Source: Ancylobacter dichloromethanicus
GTDB lineage: Bacteria; Pseudomonadota; Alphaproteobacteria; Rhizobiales; Xanthobacteraceae
NCBI RefSeq assembly: GCF_018390645.1
Contig: NZ_JAHBGC010000004.1
Span: forward strand, 320,994 to 384,993
Length of the DNA stretch: 64,000 nt
Direction: 5' to 3'
The notes below the pieces were generated by a model that ran no database searches, was not told the DNA's origin, and saw only the letters and a list, made by a program, of their open reading frames with translations. Positions 26,745 to 35,620 of this stretch are shown here, in pieces; position 1 is the first letter of the stretch, and every line of letters starts with the position of its first letter. A program made the position numbers and the translations under genes.

Positions 26745-27506
26745 ATGAACGACATGCGCGGTTCGGATGCGGGCAGCGGCCCGCACATACTTGTGGTCGA
26801 CGACGACCAGCAGATACGCAAACTGCTCGGGCGCTATCTCGCCGAGCAGAATTTTCGCGTGTCGCTTGCGGCTGACGGCCGGGAGGCGGAGCGCCGCCTC
26901 ACCGAGGGCCGCATCGACCTGGTGGTGCTCGACCTGATGCTGCCGGACGTGTCCGGCCTCGACCTGTGCCGGGCGATCCGCGCGCGCTCCCCGGTCCCGA
27001 TCATCCTGCTCACCGCGCTGAAGGAGGATGTGGACCGGATCATCGGGCTTGAGATCGGCGCCGACGACTATCTCGGCAAGCCGTTCAACCCGCGTGAACT
27101 GGTGGCCCGTATCCGCGCCGTGCTCCGCCGCCTGTCGCCGCGCGACACGGCGCCCATGGCGCCGGTCCTGCGCATGCGCTTCGGCGGCTTCATGGCCGAT
27201 CCGACCAGCCGCCAGTTATGGGACCCCGACGGCCGGGAGATCGTCCTCACCGGGGCCGAGTTCGATCTCCTCCTCGCCCTGCTGGAGCGGCCCGGACGGA
27301 TGCTCTCGCGCGAGCAGCTCCTCGACATCACCCATGGTCGGGCCTCGGGAGGGTTCGACCGCTCGATCGACGTGCTGATCAGCCGTCTGCGGCGCAAGCT
27401 GGGCGACGCGGGGAGTTTCCAGATCATCAAGACCCTGCGCAATGGGGGCTATCAGCTGGCCGCGCGTGTCGACCTTGCGCCGGGGCCCGAGGTACCTCCC
27501 GCGTGA
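26745..27506 (+). CDS. OmpR-family response regulator
   Basis: 253 residues. The receiver domain (about 14-128) has the acidic pocket VVDDDQ (19-20), phospho-acceptor Asp63 in VVLDLMLPDVSG, Thr in ILLTALK and Lys in YLGKPFNPREL. The C-terminal winged helix (about 155-240) has the OmpR pattern LTGAEFDLLLALLERPGRML followed by DRSIDVLISRLRRKLG and NGGYQLAA. It should be phosphorylated by the kinase encoded next, with which it overlaps by 4 bases. Targets unknown; the nearest candidates are the downstream PQQ-type dehydrogenase or membrane proteins elsewhere. Confidence 0.93.
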   Translation: MNDMRGSDAGSGPHILVVDDDQQIRKLLGRYLAEQNFRVSLAADGREAERRLTEGRIDLVVLDLMLPDVSGLDLCRAIRARSPVPIILLTALKEDVDRIIGLEIGADDYLGKPFNPRELVARIRAVLRRLSPRDTAPMAPVLRMRFGGFMADPTSRQLWDPDGREIVLTGAEFDLLLALLERPGRMLSREQLLDITHGRASGGFDRSIDVLISRLRRKLGDAGSFQIIKTLRNGGYQLAARVDLAPGPEVPPA

Positions 27507-28771
27507 ACACGATCCGCACCAAGCTCACGGCGCTTCTGGTCGGCTCGGTGCTCGGCGTGCTCGTGGTGGCGACCGGGCTGTCCCTCCTCATTCTGACGCC
27601 CCCTGACTTCGGGCGGATGGACGATGCGGCGGCGGTACAGCTCGGCATGCTGATCGATCTCGCCGAACGCACTCAGGAAGCGGTGAACGAGGGCCCCTAT
27701 GGCCGAATCTCGTCCGCGCCGGCAGGCGGGCCGCGTGTCGAGCCGGCCACCGAGGGCATCAACGCGGCCCTCGGCCGGCGCGGGCGCGCCCTGCAGATCG
27801 TCGTCACCGAGCCGCCCGATGTGGGGTGGCCGACCATTTCCGCCCGGCTTTCCGATGGGCGCTGGCTGATCGTGCCGCTGGCGGTGCCGAAGCCCAGACC
27901 CGAGGATTCGTGGGGGTTAATCGGCTGGATTCTACTGGTGGCGCTCGGCGTCACGCTGGTCATGATCTTCGCCGTCCGTCGGCTTACCGAACCGCTGGCG
28001 TTGCTGCAACGGACCGCCGATGCCATTACGCCCTGCAGCGACGTCGATCCGGTTCCCGAGAAGGGGCCTGCCGAGGTGCGGGCGGCGGCGCGCGCCATCA
28101 ACCAGCTGGCGACGCGGCTGAGGCAGGTGATGGAAAGCCGCATGCGGCTCGTTGCGGCGGCCGGGCACGATCTGCGCACGCCGATGACGCGCATGCGGCT
28201 TCGCGCCGAATTTTTACCCAGGGAAGATCGAACGGCCTTCATTGATGACCTCGACGAACTGGACCGGATCGCCGACAGCGCCATCCGCCTCGTGCGCGAG
28301 GAGGTGGAGAGCAATAGCGGCGAATTCCTGCGTCTCGACGCCATGGTGGCCGACACGACGGCGGAGCTTCGCGAGATCGGCTACGGGGTGAACCTGACGC
28401 AGACCTGCTCGGCGACCATAGCTGCGCGGCCGGAGGCGCTGCGGCGGGCCCTGCGCAATCTCTTTATCAACGCCGCCACCCACGGGCGGCAGGCGACCGT
28501 GCGGATGGCGGCGGCCGGCGGCAAGGTTCAGGTGCTGGTGGAGGATGTCGGTCCGGGCATTCCCGAGGAACTGCTGCCGCGTGTGTTCGAACCGTTCTTC
28601 CGGGTCGACCCGGCGCGCGGCGCGTCGACCCCGGGTGCCGGGCTGGGCCTCGCCATCGCCGAGCAGATCGTTACCCGCAATGGCGGGACGCTAAGGCTGG
28701 AGAACATGCCGGTCGGGCTGCGCCAGATGCTTGAATTCCCGGTGGTGACGCAGGGGGAGGGAGGTGACTGA
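27503..28771 (+). CDS. EnvZ-like sensor histidine kinase
   Basis: 422 residues from the GTG at 27503 (GTGA overlap with the regulator). Helix 1 (LLVGSVLGVLVVATGLSLLI), a periplasmic loop of about 100 residues, helix 2 (GLIGWILLVALGVTLVMIFA), then HAMP (RRLTEPLALLQRTADAI). The H box is AAAGHDLRTPMTRMRLRAEF with His222; the N box LRNLFINAATHG, G1 DVGPGIP, F FEPFFRVD and G2 GAGLGLAIAEQ follow. The H-D-L-R-T-P motif places it with EnvZ/RstB kinases. The periplasmic loop is not recognisable as a known ligand domain. Confidence 0.92.
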   Translation: MNTIRTKLTALLVGSVLGVLVVATGLSLLILTPPDFGRMDDAAAVQLGMLIDLAERTQEAVNEGPYGRISSAPAGGPRVEPATEGINAALGRRGRALQIVVTEPPDVGWPTISARLSDGRWLIVPLAVPKPRPEDSWGLIGWILLVALGVTLVMIFAVRRLTEPLALLQRTADAITPCSDVDPVPEKGPAEVRAAARAINQLATRLRQVMESRMRLVAAAGHDLRTPMTRMRLRAEFLPREDRTAFIDDLDELDRIADSAIRLVREEVESNSGEFLRLDAMVADTTAELREIGYGVNLTQTCSATIAARPEALRRALRNLFINAATHGRQATVRMAAAGGKVQVLVEDVGPGIPEELLPRVFEPFFRVDPARGASTPGAGLGLAIAEQIVTRNGGTLRLENMPVGLRQMLEFPVVTQGEGGD

Positions 28772-28855
28772 AGGCGTATAACCCAAGGAAGGTGTTGCGT
28801 GGCCGCGCCTTTCCGGGCTGTGATGGCGCCGTCCCCCCTTTTGCCGGAGCCGGTC

Positions 28856-30178
28856 ATGGCCAACTACGTGAAGATCAGCGGTTTCCTTGGTGCCTGCATT
28901 ACGGGCGCGGTGCATTTCCTCACGGACCTGCGCAAGGCTCCCGCCCTCGCGGAGGAGGCCGGCTATGGCGACCTCCCCAAGCTGCCCAGACCCAAGCCGA
29001 CGCTCATCCCCATCATGAAGATCGCCCCGGCGATCGGCTGGGCACCGGGCCAGAAGCCGAAGCCGGCGCCGGGCTTCAAGGTCAGCTTCTTCGCCGAGAA
29101 TCTCGATCATCCGCGCTGGGTCTATGAGCTGCCCAATGGCGACATTCTCGTCGCCGAGACCGCCGGCCCGCCCTGGCCGGCGGGGATCTTCAGCCTGCGC
29201 TGGTGGGCGATGGGCTTCGTCATGGCGCGCGCCGGTGCCGGCGTGAAGAGCGCCAACCGCATCACCCTGCTGCGCGACGCCGATGGCGACGGCGTGGCCG
29301 AGATCAAGCTGCCCTTCCTGGAGAACCTCTATTCGCCCTTCGGCATGGCGCTGGTCGGCGACCAGCTCTACGTCGCCAACGCCGATGCGCTGGTGCGCTT
29401 TCCCTATGTGCCCGGCGCCACCCGCATCGACGCGCCGCCGGTGAAGGTGTGCGACCTGCCTTCGGGCCGAAACCATCACTGGACCAAGAGCCTGGTCGCC
29501 AACAAGGAGGGCACCAAGCTCTATGTCGGCGTCGGCTCCAACTCCAACGTTGCCGAGTATGGCATGGGGGAGGAGGTCGACCGCGCCGCCATCCTCGAAG
29601 TGGACATCGCCACCGGCACGCGGCGCGTCTTCGCCGGCGGCCTGCGCAACCCGGTCGGCATGGACTGGAACCCGGTCACCGGCGAATTATGGACCAGCGT
29701 CAACGAGCGCGATGAGATCGGCGACGACCTCGTGCCGGACTACATGACCTCGGTGAAGGACGGCGCCTTCTATGGCTGGCCCTATTGCTACTACGACAAG
29801 ATCGTCGACGAGCGGGTGAAGCCGCAGCGGCCGGATCTGGTCGCCGCCTCGCTCAAGCCGGATTACGCGCTGGGCTCGCATACCGCCTCGCTTGGCCTGA
29901 CCTTCGTCGATGACGACCGCTTCGGCGCCCGCTTCACCCATGGTGCCTTCATCGGCCAGCACGGCTCCTGGAATCGCAACCCGCCGTCCGGCTACCGGGT
30001 GATCTTCGTGCCCTTCACCGAGGGCAAGCCGGCCGGCCCGCCGGAGGAAATCCTCGGCGGCTTCCGGGTCGACGGCAAGGCGCTGGGCCGTCCGGTCGGG
30101 GTGATCGTCGACCGGCGCGGCGGGCTGCTGGTAGTCGACGATGTCGGCGACTGCATCTGGCGCGTAACGCCGGCCTGA
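28856..30178 (+). CDS. Sorbosone dehydrogenase-like PQQ-type beta-propeller protein
   Basis: 440 residues, soluble-glucose-dehydrogenase/L-sorbosone-dehydrogenase fold. Typical blocks are LDHPRWVYELPNGDILVAET, the His pair in GRNHHWTKSLV near one PQQ/calcium edge, GGLRNPVGMDWNPVTGELWT and GQHGSWNRNPPSGYRVIFVP. It may oxidise an aldose or aldehyde in the periplasm, yet no clean signal peptide is visible, only a weakly hydrophobic start (ISGFLGACITGAVHFL). A GTG at 28799, preceded by a strong AAGGAAGG, would add 19 residues and is a serious alternative start. PQQ use is inferred from the family. It follows the kinase by 84 bases. Confidence 0.85.
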   Translation: MANYVKISGFLGACITGAVHFLTDLRKAPALAEEAGYGDLPKLPRPKPTLIPIMKIAPAIGWAPGQKPKPAPGFKVSFFAENLDHPRWVYELPNGDILVAETAGPPWPAGIFSLRWWAMGFVMARAGAGVKSANRITLLRDADGDGVAEIKLPFLENLYSPFGMALVGDQLYVANADALVRFPYVPGATRIDAPPVKVCDLPSGRNHHWTKSLVANKEGTKLYVGVGSNSNVAEYGMGEEVDRAAILEVDIATGTRRVFAGGLRNPVGMDWNPVTGELWTSVNERDEIGDDLVPDYMTSVKDGAFYGWPYCYYDKIVDERVKPQRPDLVAASLKPDYALGSHTASLGLTFVDDDRFGARFTHGAFIGQHGSWNRNPPSGYRVIFVPFTEGKPAGPPEEILGGFRVDGKALGRPVGVIVDRRGGLLVVDDVGDCIWRVTPA

Positions 30179-30191
30179 TACGGGCAGGCAG

Positions 30192-30406
30192 TTTCCGCTC
30201 CAGCACATAGGTTTGGAAGGCATTGAGCCGTATGCCGCGCTCCTAGTCCGGCCTGTGGGCGTCGATCATGGCCCACCAGGAGACAAGGCGATCCCACGGG
30301 TCCCGGACGACGGCGAATTTGAAGTAGCTGTTCCAATAGTGATGACCATAGCGCTCGCGTAAATCGCGCGCATATAATGCTCGTCAGTAAGATAAACGCA
30401 TTGTCC
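30192..30406 (-). pseudogene. Decayed sulfotransferase fragment
   Basis: Reading the minus strand gives QCVYLTDEHY, then after a 2-base slip (an extra AT in TATAT near 30370) YARDLRERYGHHYWNSYFKF and AVVRDPWDRLVSWWAMIDA, the phosphosulfate-binding RxPWxRLVSW core of Sulfotransfer_2-type enzymes. An in-frame TAG at 30243-30245 follows, after which homologous-looking sequence resumes (ERGIRLNAFQTYVLER). N- and C-terminal parts of a full enzyme of about 220-280 residues are missing. Frameshift, stop and truncations mark it as a remnant. The remaining intergenic sequence (30407-30695) is AT-rich and holds no clear gene. Confidence 0.72.
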
Positions 30407-30695
30407 GAACAGTTAAATTATTGAATTTCCGCCCATTTTTTGAATGTGTATGAGTATTTCCTTGTGGGTATGGCATATGACATTGGCCTTCATGGAGGTA
30501 TTTTTGTGTTGTTAATTGAAGTTCATGGATAATAGAGAAATCATAGGCGATCATGACCGGAATATGAAGATCATTGGACTGGTTCCAAGTATCTTTGTCG
30601 GGAGGCATTCAACGACCTGCGGCTCAGCGGACCCTTCCGCCGGCGCTGCGAATGGCTTAAGTGCGCGGGAGATTTTCTCGGGAACCTTCGCGCGC

Positions 30696-32318
30696 ATGAT
30701 CCGGCTCGACTCCATCGGCAAGCAGAACGGCAAGCAGCTCGTCTTCATCGAGGCATCGGCGACGCTGCTGAAGGGTGAAAAGGTGGGGCTCGTCGGCCCC
30801 AATGGCGCGGGCAAGACCACGCTGTTCCGCCTCATCACCGGCGAGGAGGCCCCGGACGAGGGGCAGGTCGCTGTCGATCGCGGCATCACCATCGGCTATT
30901 TCAGCCAGGATGTCGGCGACATGGCCGGCAAGTCGGTGCTCGCCGAGGTGATGGACGGTGCCGGGCCGATCAGCGTCATTTCCGCCGAATTGCGCGCGCT
31001 GGAGGCCGCCATGGTCGACCCCGGCCGCGCCGACGAGATGGACGCCATCATCGAACGCTATGGCGAGGTACAGGCGCGTTTCGAGGAACTTGACGGCTAT
31101 TCGCTGGAGGGCCGCGCCAGCGAGGTTCTGGCCGGTCTCGGCTTCTCCCAGGAGATGATGGACGGCGATGTCGGTCGGCTGTCGGGCGGCTGGAAGATGC
31201 GCGTGGCGCTCGGCCGCATCCTGCTGATGCGCCCCGACGTGATGCTGCTCGACGAACCCTCGAACCATCTCGACATCGAGAGCCTGATCTGGCTGGAGGC
31301 TTTCCTGAAGAACTTCGACGGCGCGTTGATGATGACCTCGCACGACCGCGCCTTCATGAACCGGATCGTCAACAAGGTGGTCGAGATCGACGCTGGTTCA
31401 CTCACCTCATTCTCCGGCGACTACGAATTCTACGCCCAGCAGCGTGCGCTGTCGGAGAAGCAGCAGCAGGCGCAGTTCGAGCGCCAGCAGGCGATGCTGG
31501 CCAAGGAGATCGCCTTCATCGAGCGGTTCAAGGCGCGCGCCTCCCATGCCGCGCAGGTGCAGAGCCGGGTGAAGAAGCTCGACAAGATCGAGCGGGTCGA
31601 GCCGCCGCGCCGGCGCCAGACGGTGGCGTTCGAATTCCAGCCGCCGCCGCGCTCCGGCGAGGACGTGGTCAGCCTGAAGAATGTGTACAAGGGTTATGGC
31701 GCCCGCCGGATCTATGACGGGCTCGACTTCCATGTCCGCCGGCGCGAGCGCTGGTGTGTCATGGGCGTCAACGGCGCCGGAAAGTCGACGCTGCTGAAGC
31801 TGGTGGCGGGAGAGACCACGCCGGACGACGGCAGTGTGTCCGTCGGCGGCAGCGTGAAGATGGCCTATTTCGCCCAGCATGCCATGGAGGTGCTGGAAGG
31901 CGAGCGCACCGTGTTCGAGACGCTGGAAGATGCCTTTCCGCAGGCCGGGCAGGGCTCCCTGCGCTCGTTGCTCGGCTGCTTCGGCTTTTCCGGCGACGAC
32001 GTGGACAAGAAGTGCCGCGTGCTCTCCGGCGGCGAGAAGGCGCGTCTCGCCATGGCCCGCATGCTCTACGACCCGCCGAACTTCCTCGTGCTCGACGAGC
32101 CGACCAACCATCTCGACATCGCCACCAAGGAAATGCTGATCGCCGCGCTGGCCGACTATGAGGGGACGATGCTATTCGTCAGCCATGACCGGCACTTCCT
32201 CGCCGCGCTGTCGAACCGCGTGCTGGAACTGACGCCGGACGGCATCCACCAATATGGCGGCGGCTATACCGAATATGTCGCCCGCACCGGGCAGGAAGCG
32301 CCCGGGCTGCGCAACTGA
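30696..32318 (+). CDS. ABC-F family ATPase (ribosome-associated)
   Basis: 540 residues, two ABC domains in one chain and no membrane segments. Domain 1 has GPNGAGKTT (34-42), signature LSGGWKMR and LLDEPSNHLD; domain 2 has GVNGAGKST, LSGGEKAR and LDEPTNHLD. Between them is the charged linker helix pair (QQRALSEKQQQAQFERQQAM through HAAQVQSRVKKLDKIE) that reaches the ribosomal P/E site in this family. ABC-F proteins relieve stalled translation or give antibiotic protection. The start is the ATG at 30696, matching the family start MIRLDSIGK; the frame is open upstream without coding signal. Subfamily (YbiT/Uup-like) not resolved. Confidence 0.92.
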   Translation: MIRLDSIGKQNGKQLVFIEASATLLKGEKVGLVGPNGAGKTTLFRLITGEEAPDEGQVAVDRGITIGYFSQDVGDMAGKSVLAEVMDGAGPISVISAELRALEAAMVDPGRADEMDAIIERYGEVQARFEELDGYSLEGRASEVLAGLGFSQEMMDGDVGRLSGGWKMRVALGRILLMRPDVMLLDEPSNHLDIESLIWLEAFLKNFDGALMMTSHDRAFMNRIVNKVVEIDAGSLTSFSGDYEFYAQQRALSEKQQQAQFERQQAMLAKEIAFIERFKARASHAAQVQSRVKKLDKIERVEPPRRRQTVAFEFQPPPRSGEDVVSLKNVYKGYGARRIYDGLDFHVRRRERWCVMGVNGAGKSTLLKLVAGETTPDDGSVSVGGSVKMAYFAQHAMEVLEGERTVFETLEDAFPQAGQGSLRSLLGCFGFSGDDVDKKCRVLSGGEKARLAMARMLYDPPNFLVLDEPTNHLDIATKEMLIAALADYEGTMLFVSHDRHFLAALSNRVLELTPDGIHQYGGGYTEYVARTGQEAPGLRN

Positions 32319-32330
32319 GGGGGCAGGGCG

Positions 32331-32843
32331 TCAGCCCATGCAGGCATCCTCGGTCGCGCTGTAGCCGGCCGGCTTCGGCGCGTTCTTCGCCGGCTGGCCC
32401 CGGCCGAGCGCGCCGTCGGACCGCGCCCTGAGATAGATGAAGATGGCGTCGATGTAGCACATCACGTTGGGGTTTACCCCGAAGGCCGGCATGACGAGGT
32501 CCTGGCTGGCGCTCACGTTCTTCTTGCCGTTGGTGACGGTGTCGAGAAACTGGCTGTAGCTCAGGTTCTGCAGGGCATCGACGAGCGAGGGCGCGAAGGT
32601 CGAGCCGAGCCCATCCGGGCCATGGCACTGCATGCAATTGGCGGTGTAGCGGATGTAGCCGACCGAGGTGTACCAGTCGACCGTGCCGTCCTTGTCGATG
32701 TGAAAGGTCGGGTTGCCCTGCTTGTCGCTGTACTCGCCGTCAGTTGAGCTGACGGCGGCAGGGTCGCCGGAGGGGTCGGCGAGCGTCGGGGACAACAGCA
32801 GGAGAAGGCTGGCGGCAATGGCCGCGCCAAGGCGTGCAGGCAT
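32331..32843 (-). CDS. Four-cysteine c-type cytochrome, methanol metabolism-related type
   Basis: 170 residues from the ATG at 32843, which gives a signal peptide (LGAAIAASLLLLLSPTLADP). One heme site, CMQCH (70-74), an axial Met in VMPAFG (about 118), and two further cysteines, Cys129 in VMCYIDAIFIYLRARSD and Cys168 in the terminal DACMG. This four-Cys pattern and the IYLRARSDGALGRGQP block match the 'methanol metabolism-related' cytochromes that accompany PQQ alcohol dehydrogenases. It would be a periplasmic electron acceptor. No methanol dehydrogenase lies in the window; the PQQ-type dehydrogenase is 2 kb away. It converges with the ABC-F gene. Confidence 0.85.
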   Translation of the reverse strand: MPARLGAAIAASLLLLLSPTLADPSGDPAAVSSTDGEYSDKQGNPTFHIDKDGTVDWYTSVGYIRYTANCMQCHGPDGLGSTFAPSLVDALQNLSYSQFLDTVTNGKKNVSASQDLVMPAFGVNPNVMCYIDAIFIYLRARSDGALGRGQPAKNAPKPAGYSATEDACMG

Positions 32844-33142
32844 GCGATCCTCCCGCTCCGCCGTCTTGTTGTGGAATGGCGCGCGGTCGGAGCGCGCAAT
32901 GCTCCGCCGCCCGGCGCGCGCGGTCAAGCAGGAGATCGGGCCTTGGGGTGGGTGGCGCCTGACGCCCGCGGCGAACGGTCTCGTCGGGAGAGAGGCGCGC
33001 GCGGGGAGGGCGCATCAAAGGCGGCGGCCGCCCGCAACGGATAATCGCGGGCCCGATGCCGTCAGAGCCGGTCGCGATGCCTCGGAGGCGGGGCGGGAAG
33101 GTCGCCGCCGCCCGGCCTGCCGGCAGACGCCGAAGGATCAGG

Positions 33143-33583
33143 TCAGGGGCTGACCGGGAAGAAGACGGTGCCGCTCTTGCCTTCGGTGGTCGAAATCGCC
33201 GCAGCGACACCGACGCCGGTGCCGATCGTGGCGGCGATGCCGAGAGTGGGGTCGACGGTCGGCGTGACCGCACTGGTCGATTCCGTCGCGCAAATCGTCT
33301 TGGTTGACGAACTGGCAACCGTCAGCGGTTTGCGGGAAATGTATCCGAATACCGCGCTGCCATCGCCGATCACTGAAATCTTGTCGCCGGCCCTGAGCTT
33401 CATGCCGACCGTCGCCGGCTCGAAACCATTGCCGCGATCCACCATCACCGAGCCTGTGATCGACGTGATTTGGCCGACGGGGCGTTTCAGGGGGGAATAG
33501 CAGACATCATTGGCTGCCGACGCACTGCTGATCGCCGCCAGCGACAAGACGCCAGCCGCCAGCAGGGAAGAAACAATTCGCAT
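33143..33583 (-). CDS. Small exported FecR-like protein, paralog 1
   Basis: 146 residues from the ATG at 33583. A signal peptide (MRIVSSLLAAGVLSLAAISS to ASA) precedes a FecR-type beta domain (about 37-92: ITGSVMVDRGNGFEPATVG, then KLRAGDKISVIGDGSAVFG). A Gly/Ala hydrophobic helix (GIAATIGTGVGVAAAI, about 115-130) and the tail STTEGKSGTVFFPVSP end it. Cys28 and Cys98 bracket the beta domain and recur in the paralog next door, so a disulfide is likely. FecR domains bind ligands or sense polymers in envelopes; this short stand-alone form has no known role. Each copy is preceded by its own intergenic region. Confidence 0.75.
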   Translation of the reverse strand: MRIVSSLLAAGVLSLAAISSASAANDVCYSPLKRPVGQITSITGSVMVDRGNGFEPATVGMKLRAGDKISVIGDGSAVFGYISRKPLTVASSSTKTICATESTSAVTPTVDPTLGIAATIGTGVGVAAAISTTEGKSGTVFFPVSP

Positions 33584-33842
33584 TACCAGTCCCTTGGCCT
33601 TCGACGGAAACAGACGGCCGCACAGCACCGCTGGCACCTGATACCACTATTATGCTTGTGGGAAGCTAACCATTCGGGGTGACACGGACAAGACGAGATC
33701 CATCAGATCCGCGCCCGTTACATGGCGGCGGTTCAAAAAGCCCATTTCCTGGGGCACAGGCGGGCGCTATCCAAACCGGAGCACGTACAGTCACGACTCC
33801 GCCTGCCGCCCTCTGCGGGCGGCAAGACGGCGACCCGTCGAA

Positions 33843-34274
33843 TCAGGGGCTGACCGGGAAGAAGACGGTGCCACTCTTGCTGTCGGTCGTCGAAATCGCC
33901 GCCGCCGTAGCACCCGCGATAGCGAGCATTCCGAACGTGCCGACTGTCGGGCTGATGCCGCTGGCATTGGTCTGCAGCATGCCGCAGCCCGGCACCCGGA
34001 TCGTCTCGGTCGTAGAAGCCGGAACCATCAGGGTCCGATCATCGCCGAAGTCGACCACAGCCCTGCCCTGGCCGCGCACGGCGATCTTGTCGCCACCCCT
34101 CAGCGAGGTGCCGATCACGCCGGGTACGAAGCCATTGCCCCTGTCGACCATGACGGAGCCGACCGCTTGAGTCAGCCTGCCCGCAGCCAGACAGGCATCG
34201 TCGGCTTTTGCGCTGCCCATGGCGCCGACCGACAGACAGCCAGCCATCACCACCGCGAAAATGGAATACTTCAT
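33843..34274 (-). CDS. Small exported FecR-like protein, paralog 2
   Basis: 143 residues from the ATG at 34274, with a signal peptide (MKYSIFAVVMAGCLSVGAMG, cleaved near KADDA). The same architecture as its neighbour: QAVGSVMVDRGNGFVPGVIG and SLRGGDKIAVRGQGRAVVDF, Cys28 and Cys97, a hydrophobic helix (FGMLAIAGATAAAIS) and the tail STTDSKSGTVFFPVSP. The last 60 or so bases of the two genes are nearly identical, while the middle has diverged, suggesting an old duplication with a conserved or converted 3' end. The tail may be a sorting or partner-binding signal (inference). Confidence 0.75.
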   Translation of the reverse strand: MKYSIFAVVMAGCLSVGAMGSAKADDACLAAGRLTQAVGSVMVDRGNGFVPGVIGTSLRGGDKIAVRGQGRAVVDFGDDRTLMVPASTTETIRVPGCGMLQTNASGISPTVGTFGMLAIAGATAAAISTTDSKSGTVFFPVSP

Positions 34275-34521
34275 CGTCCCTCTGACCTCCGACAGGCTAA
34301 GTTCCGCAGGGTTGCTCTTAGCACATGAAGGCAAACCGGTTGCAGAAATAATTGGCAATATGGTGAAAGGTTGCCGCATGGCGGCGTTTGCGCCACACCT
34401 TTTCCGGATCGGCGGGCAGGATACAACCTGCGGGTCGGGGCGCAAAATGGGCGCCAAGGCTGGATTTCGGCCTGCCCCGCAGCTTATAGCGTGCCCGCAT
34501 GGCTTTGCGAGGGAGAGCGCG

Positions 34522-34734
34522 ATGGATGGCGACGAACTGCGGAAGATTTTGTGCCGGCTGGAATCAGGAATGGTGCTTACCGTGCCGGATGCGTGGGTCG
34601 ACAAGACAATCGCCGGTTCCCATGTGACCCGCGCCCGCCTTGTCGCCGAGATCGCGCGGCAGTTTTTTTGCAACCATTATCAGGATTACGGCTCGCAGCG
34701 GTTCGAGAAGCAGGAAGTCGGGGCGACCGGCTGA
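34522..34734 (+). CDS. Small hypothetical protein
   Basis: 70 residues from the ATG at 34522, directly after a strong GAGGGAGAG ribosome site. The product (MDGDELRKILCRLESGMVLT ... NHYQDYGSQRFEKQE) is soluble and mixed-charge with two Cys. No signal peptide or membrane helix. The open frame extends upstream to 34219 without coding character. It is divergent from the second FecR-like gene. No family recognised. Confidence 0.5.
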   Translation: MDGDELRKILCRLESGMVLTVPDAWVDKTIAGSHVTRARLVAEIARQFFCNHYQDYGSQRFEKQEVGATG

Positions 34735-34861
34735 AGGGCGACGTAACGGGCCTCCAGACGAATTTTCAGGCGAATTTTTCGCGGCGGCGGCCGGCCTGAA
34801 GGCGTGCCTGCCCAGCATTCTGACGCCTGGGCGCCTCAGGCGCGACGGTCGCGCCGTCTCA

Positions 34862-35620
34862 TCAATAGGTTGGCCGGGCTTCCCGCGGCAGGTCGGACGA
34901 GTGTGGTGCCGGCCCCGTGTAGAGCACGCGCTCAAGCACATCGTTGAAGGCGTCGGGCGTCTCGATCATGGGGCAATGGCCGGCATCGGCGATTGAATGC
35001 AGGTGCAGGAACGGACTGGCTGCGGCCATGTCGCACCAGGGCTGGATCGGCGTCACCCGGTCATGTGCACCCCAGATGAGATGGGTGTCGACGGCGACCT
35101 TGTCGATGAATTCCCGGACGTCGATCTTCTGCAGCGAGCGCAGGATGGAAAGCCCCATCATGAAGCACTGGCGATTCGCGATCTCGCGGAATGTTGACTC
35201 GATCATTTCCGTGTCGAGCCGGGAGGGGTCGTGGAAAAGCTCGCGTGAAATCTTGTGTGCATAATCGAGCGACAGAATCCGGCTGACCCCGAGGCCGAGC
35301 GTTACATTCTCCCCTGCGCCCGGGCAGCCGCTGACAATGGCCTGTTTTATGTTGAAGTCCGGGTCACTGGCCAGAGCAAGCGCAATATAGCCGCCCATCG
35401 AGTTCCCGAACACAACAGCGTCGGCTTGTTGTCTCGGGCGTAGAGCGTCCTTTACGAAGTTTATCAGGCTTGGAACTGTACCATAACCCTTCCCGAATTT
35501 TACGAAAGGGTCGTTGAAGACGATAGGCTCGTAGCCTTTCGCCTTCATGATCTCTATTTGCGAGGACCATATCCAGGAGCCCGCAAAAAGTCCCGGCAAG
35601 AAAATAGCGACTGATGGCAT
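34862..35620 (-). CDS. Alpha/beta hydrolase
   Basis: 252 residues from the ATG at 35620, just downstream of a G-rich ribosome site; an upstream ATG at 35698 would add 26 unlikely residues. Oxyanion region FLPGLFAGSWIW, nucleophile elbow GNSMGG with Ser74, acid in IWGAHDRVTPIQPW and catalytic His in DAGHCPMIETPDAFN: a complete triad of the esterase/meta-cleavage hydrolase type. No signal peptide, so it is probably cytoplasmic. Its base composition is less GC-rich than most neighbours. Substrate unknown; the gene stands alone. Confidence 0.82.
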   Translation of the reverse strand: MPSVAIFLPGLFAGSWIWSSQIEIMKAKGYEPIVFNDPFVKFGKGYGTVPSLINFVKDALRPRQQADAVVFGNSMGGYIALALASDPDFNIKQAIVSGCPGAGENVTLGLGVSRILSLDYAHKISRELFHDPSRLDTEMIESTFREIANRQCFMMGLSILRSLQKIDVREFIDKVAVDTHLIWGAHDRVTPIQPWCDMAAASPFLHLHSIADAGHCPMIETPDAFNDVLERVLYTGPAPHSSDLPREARPTY

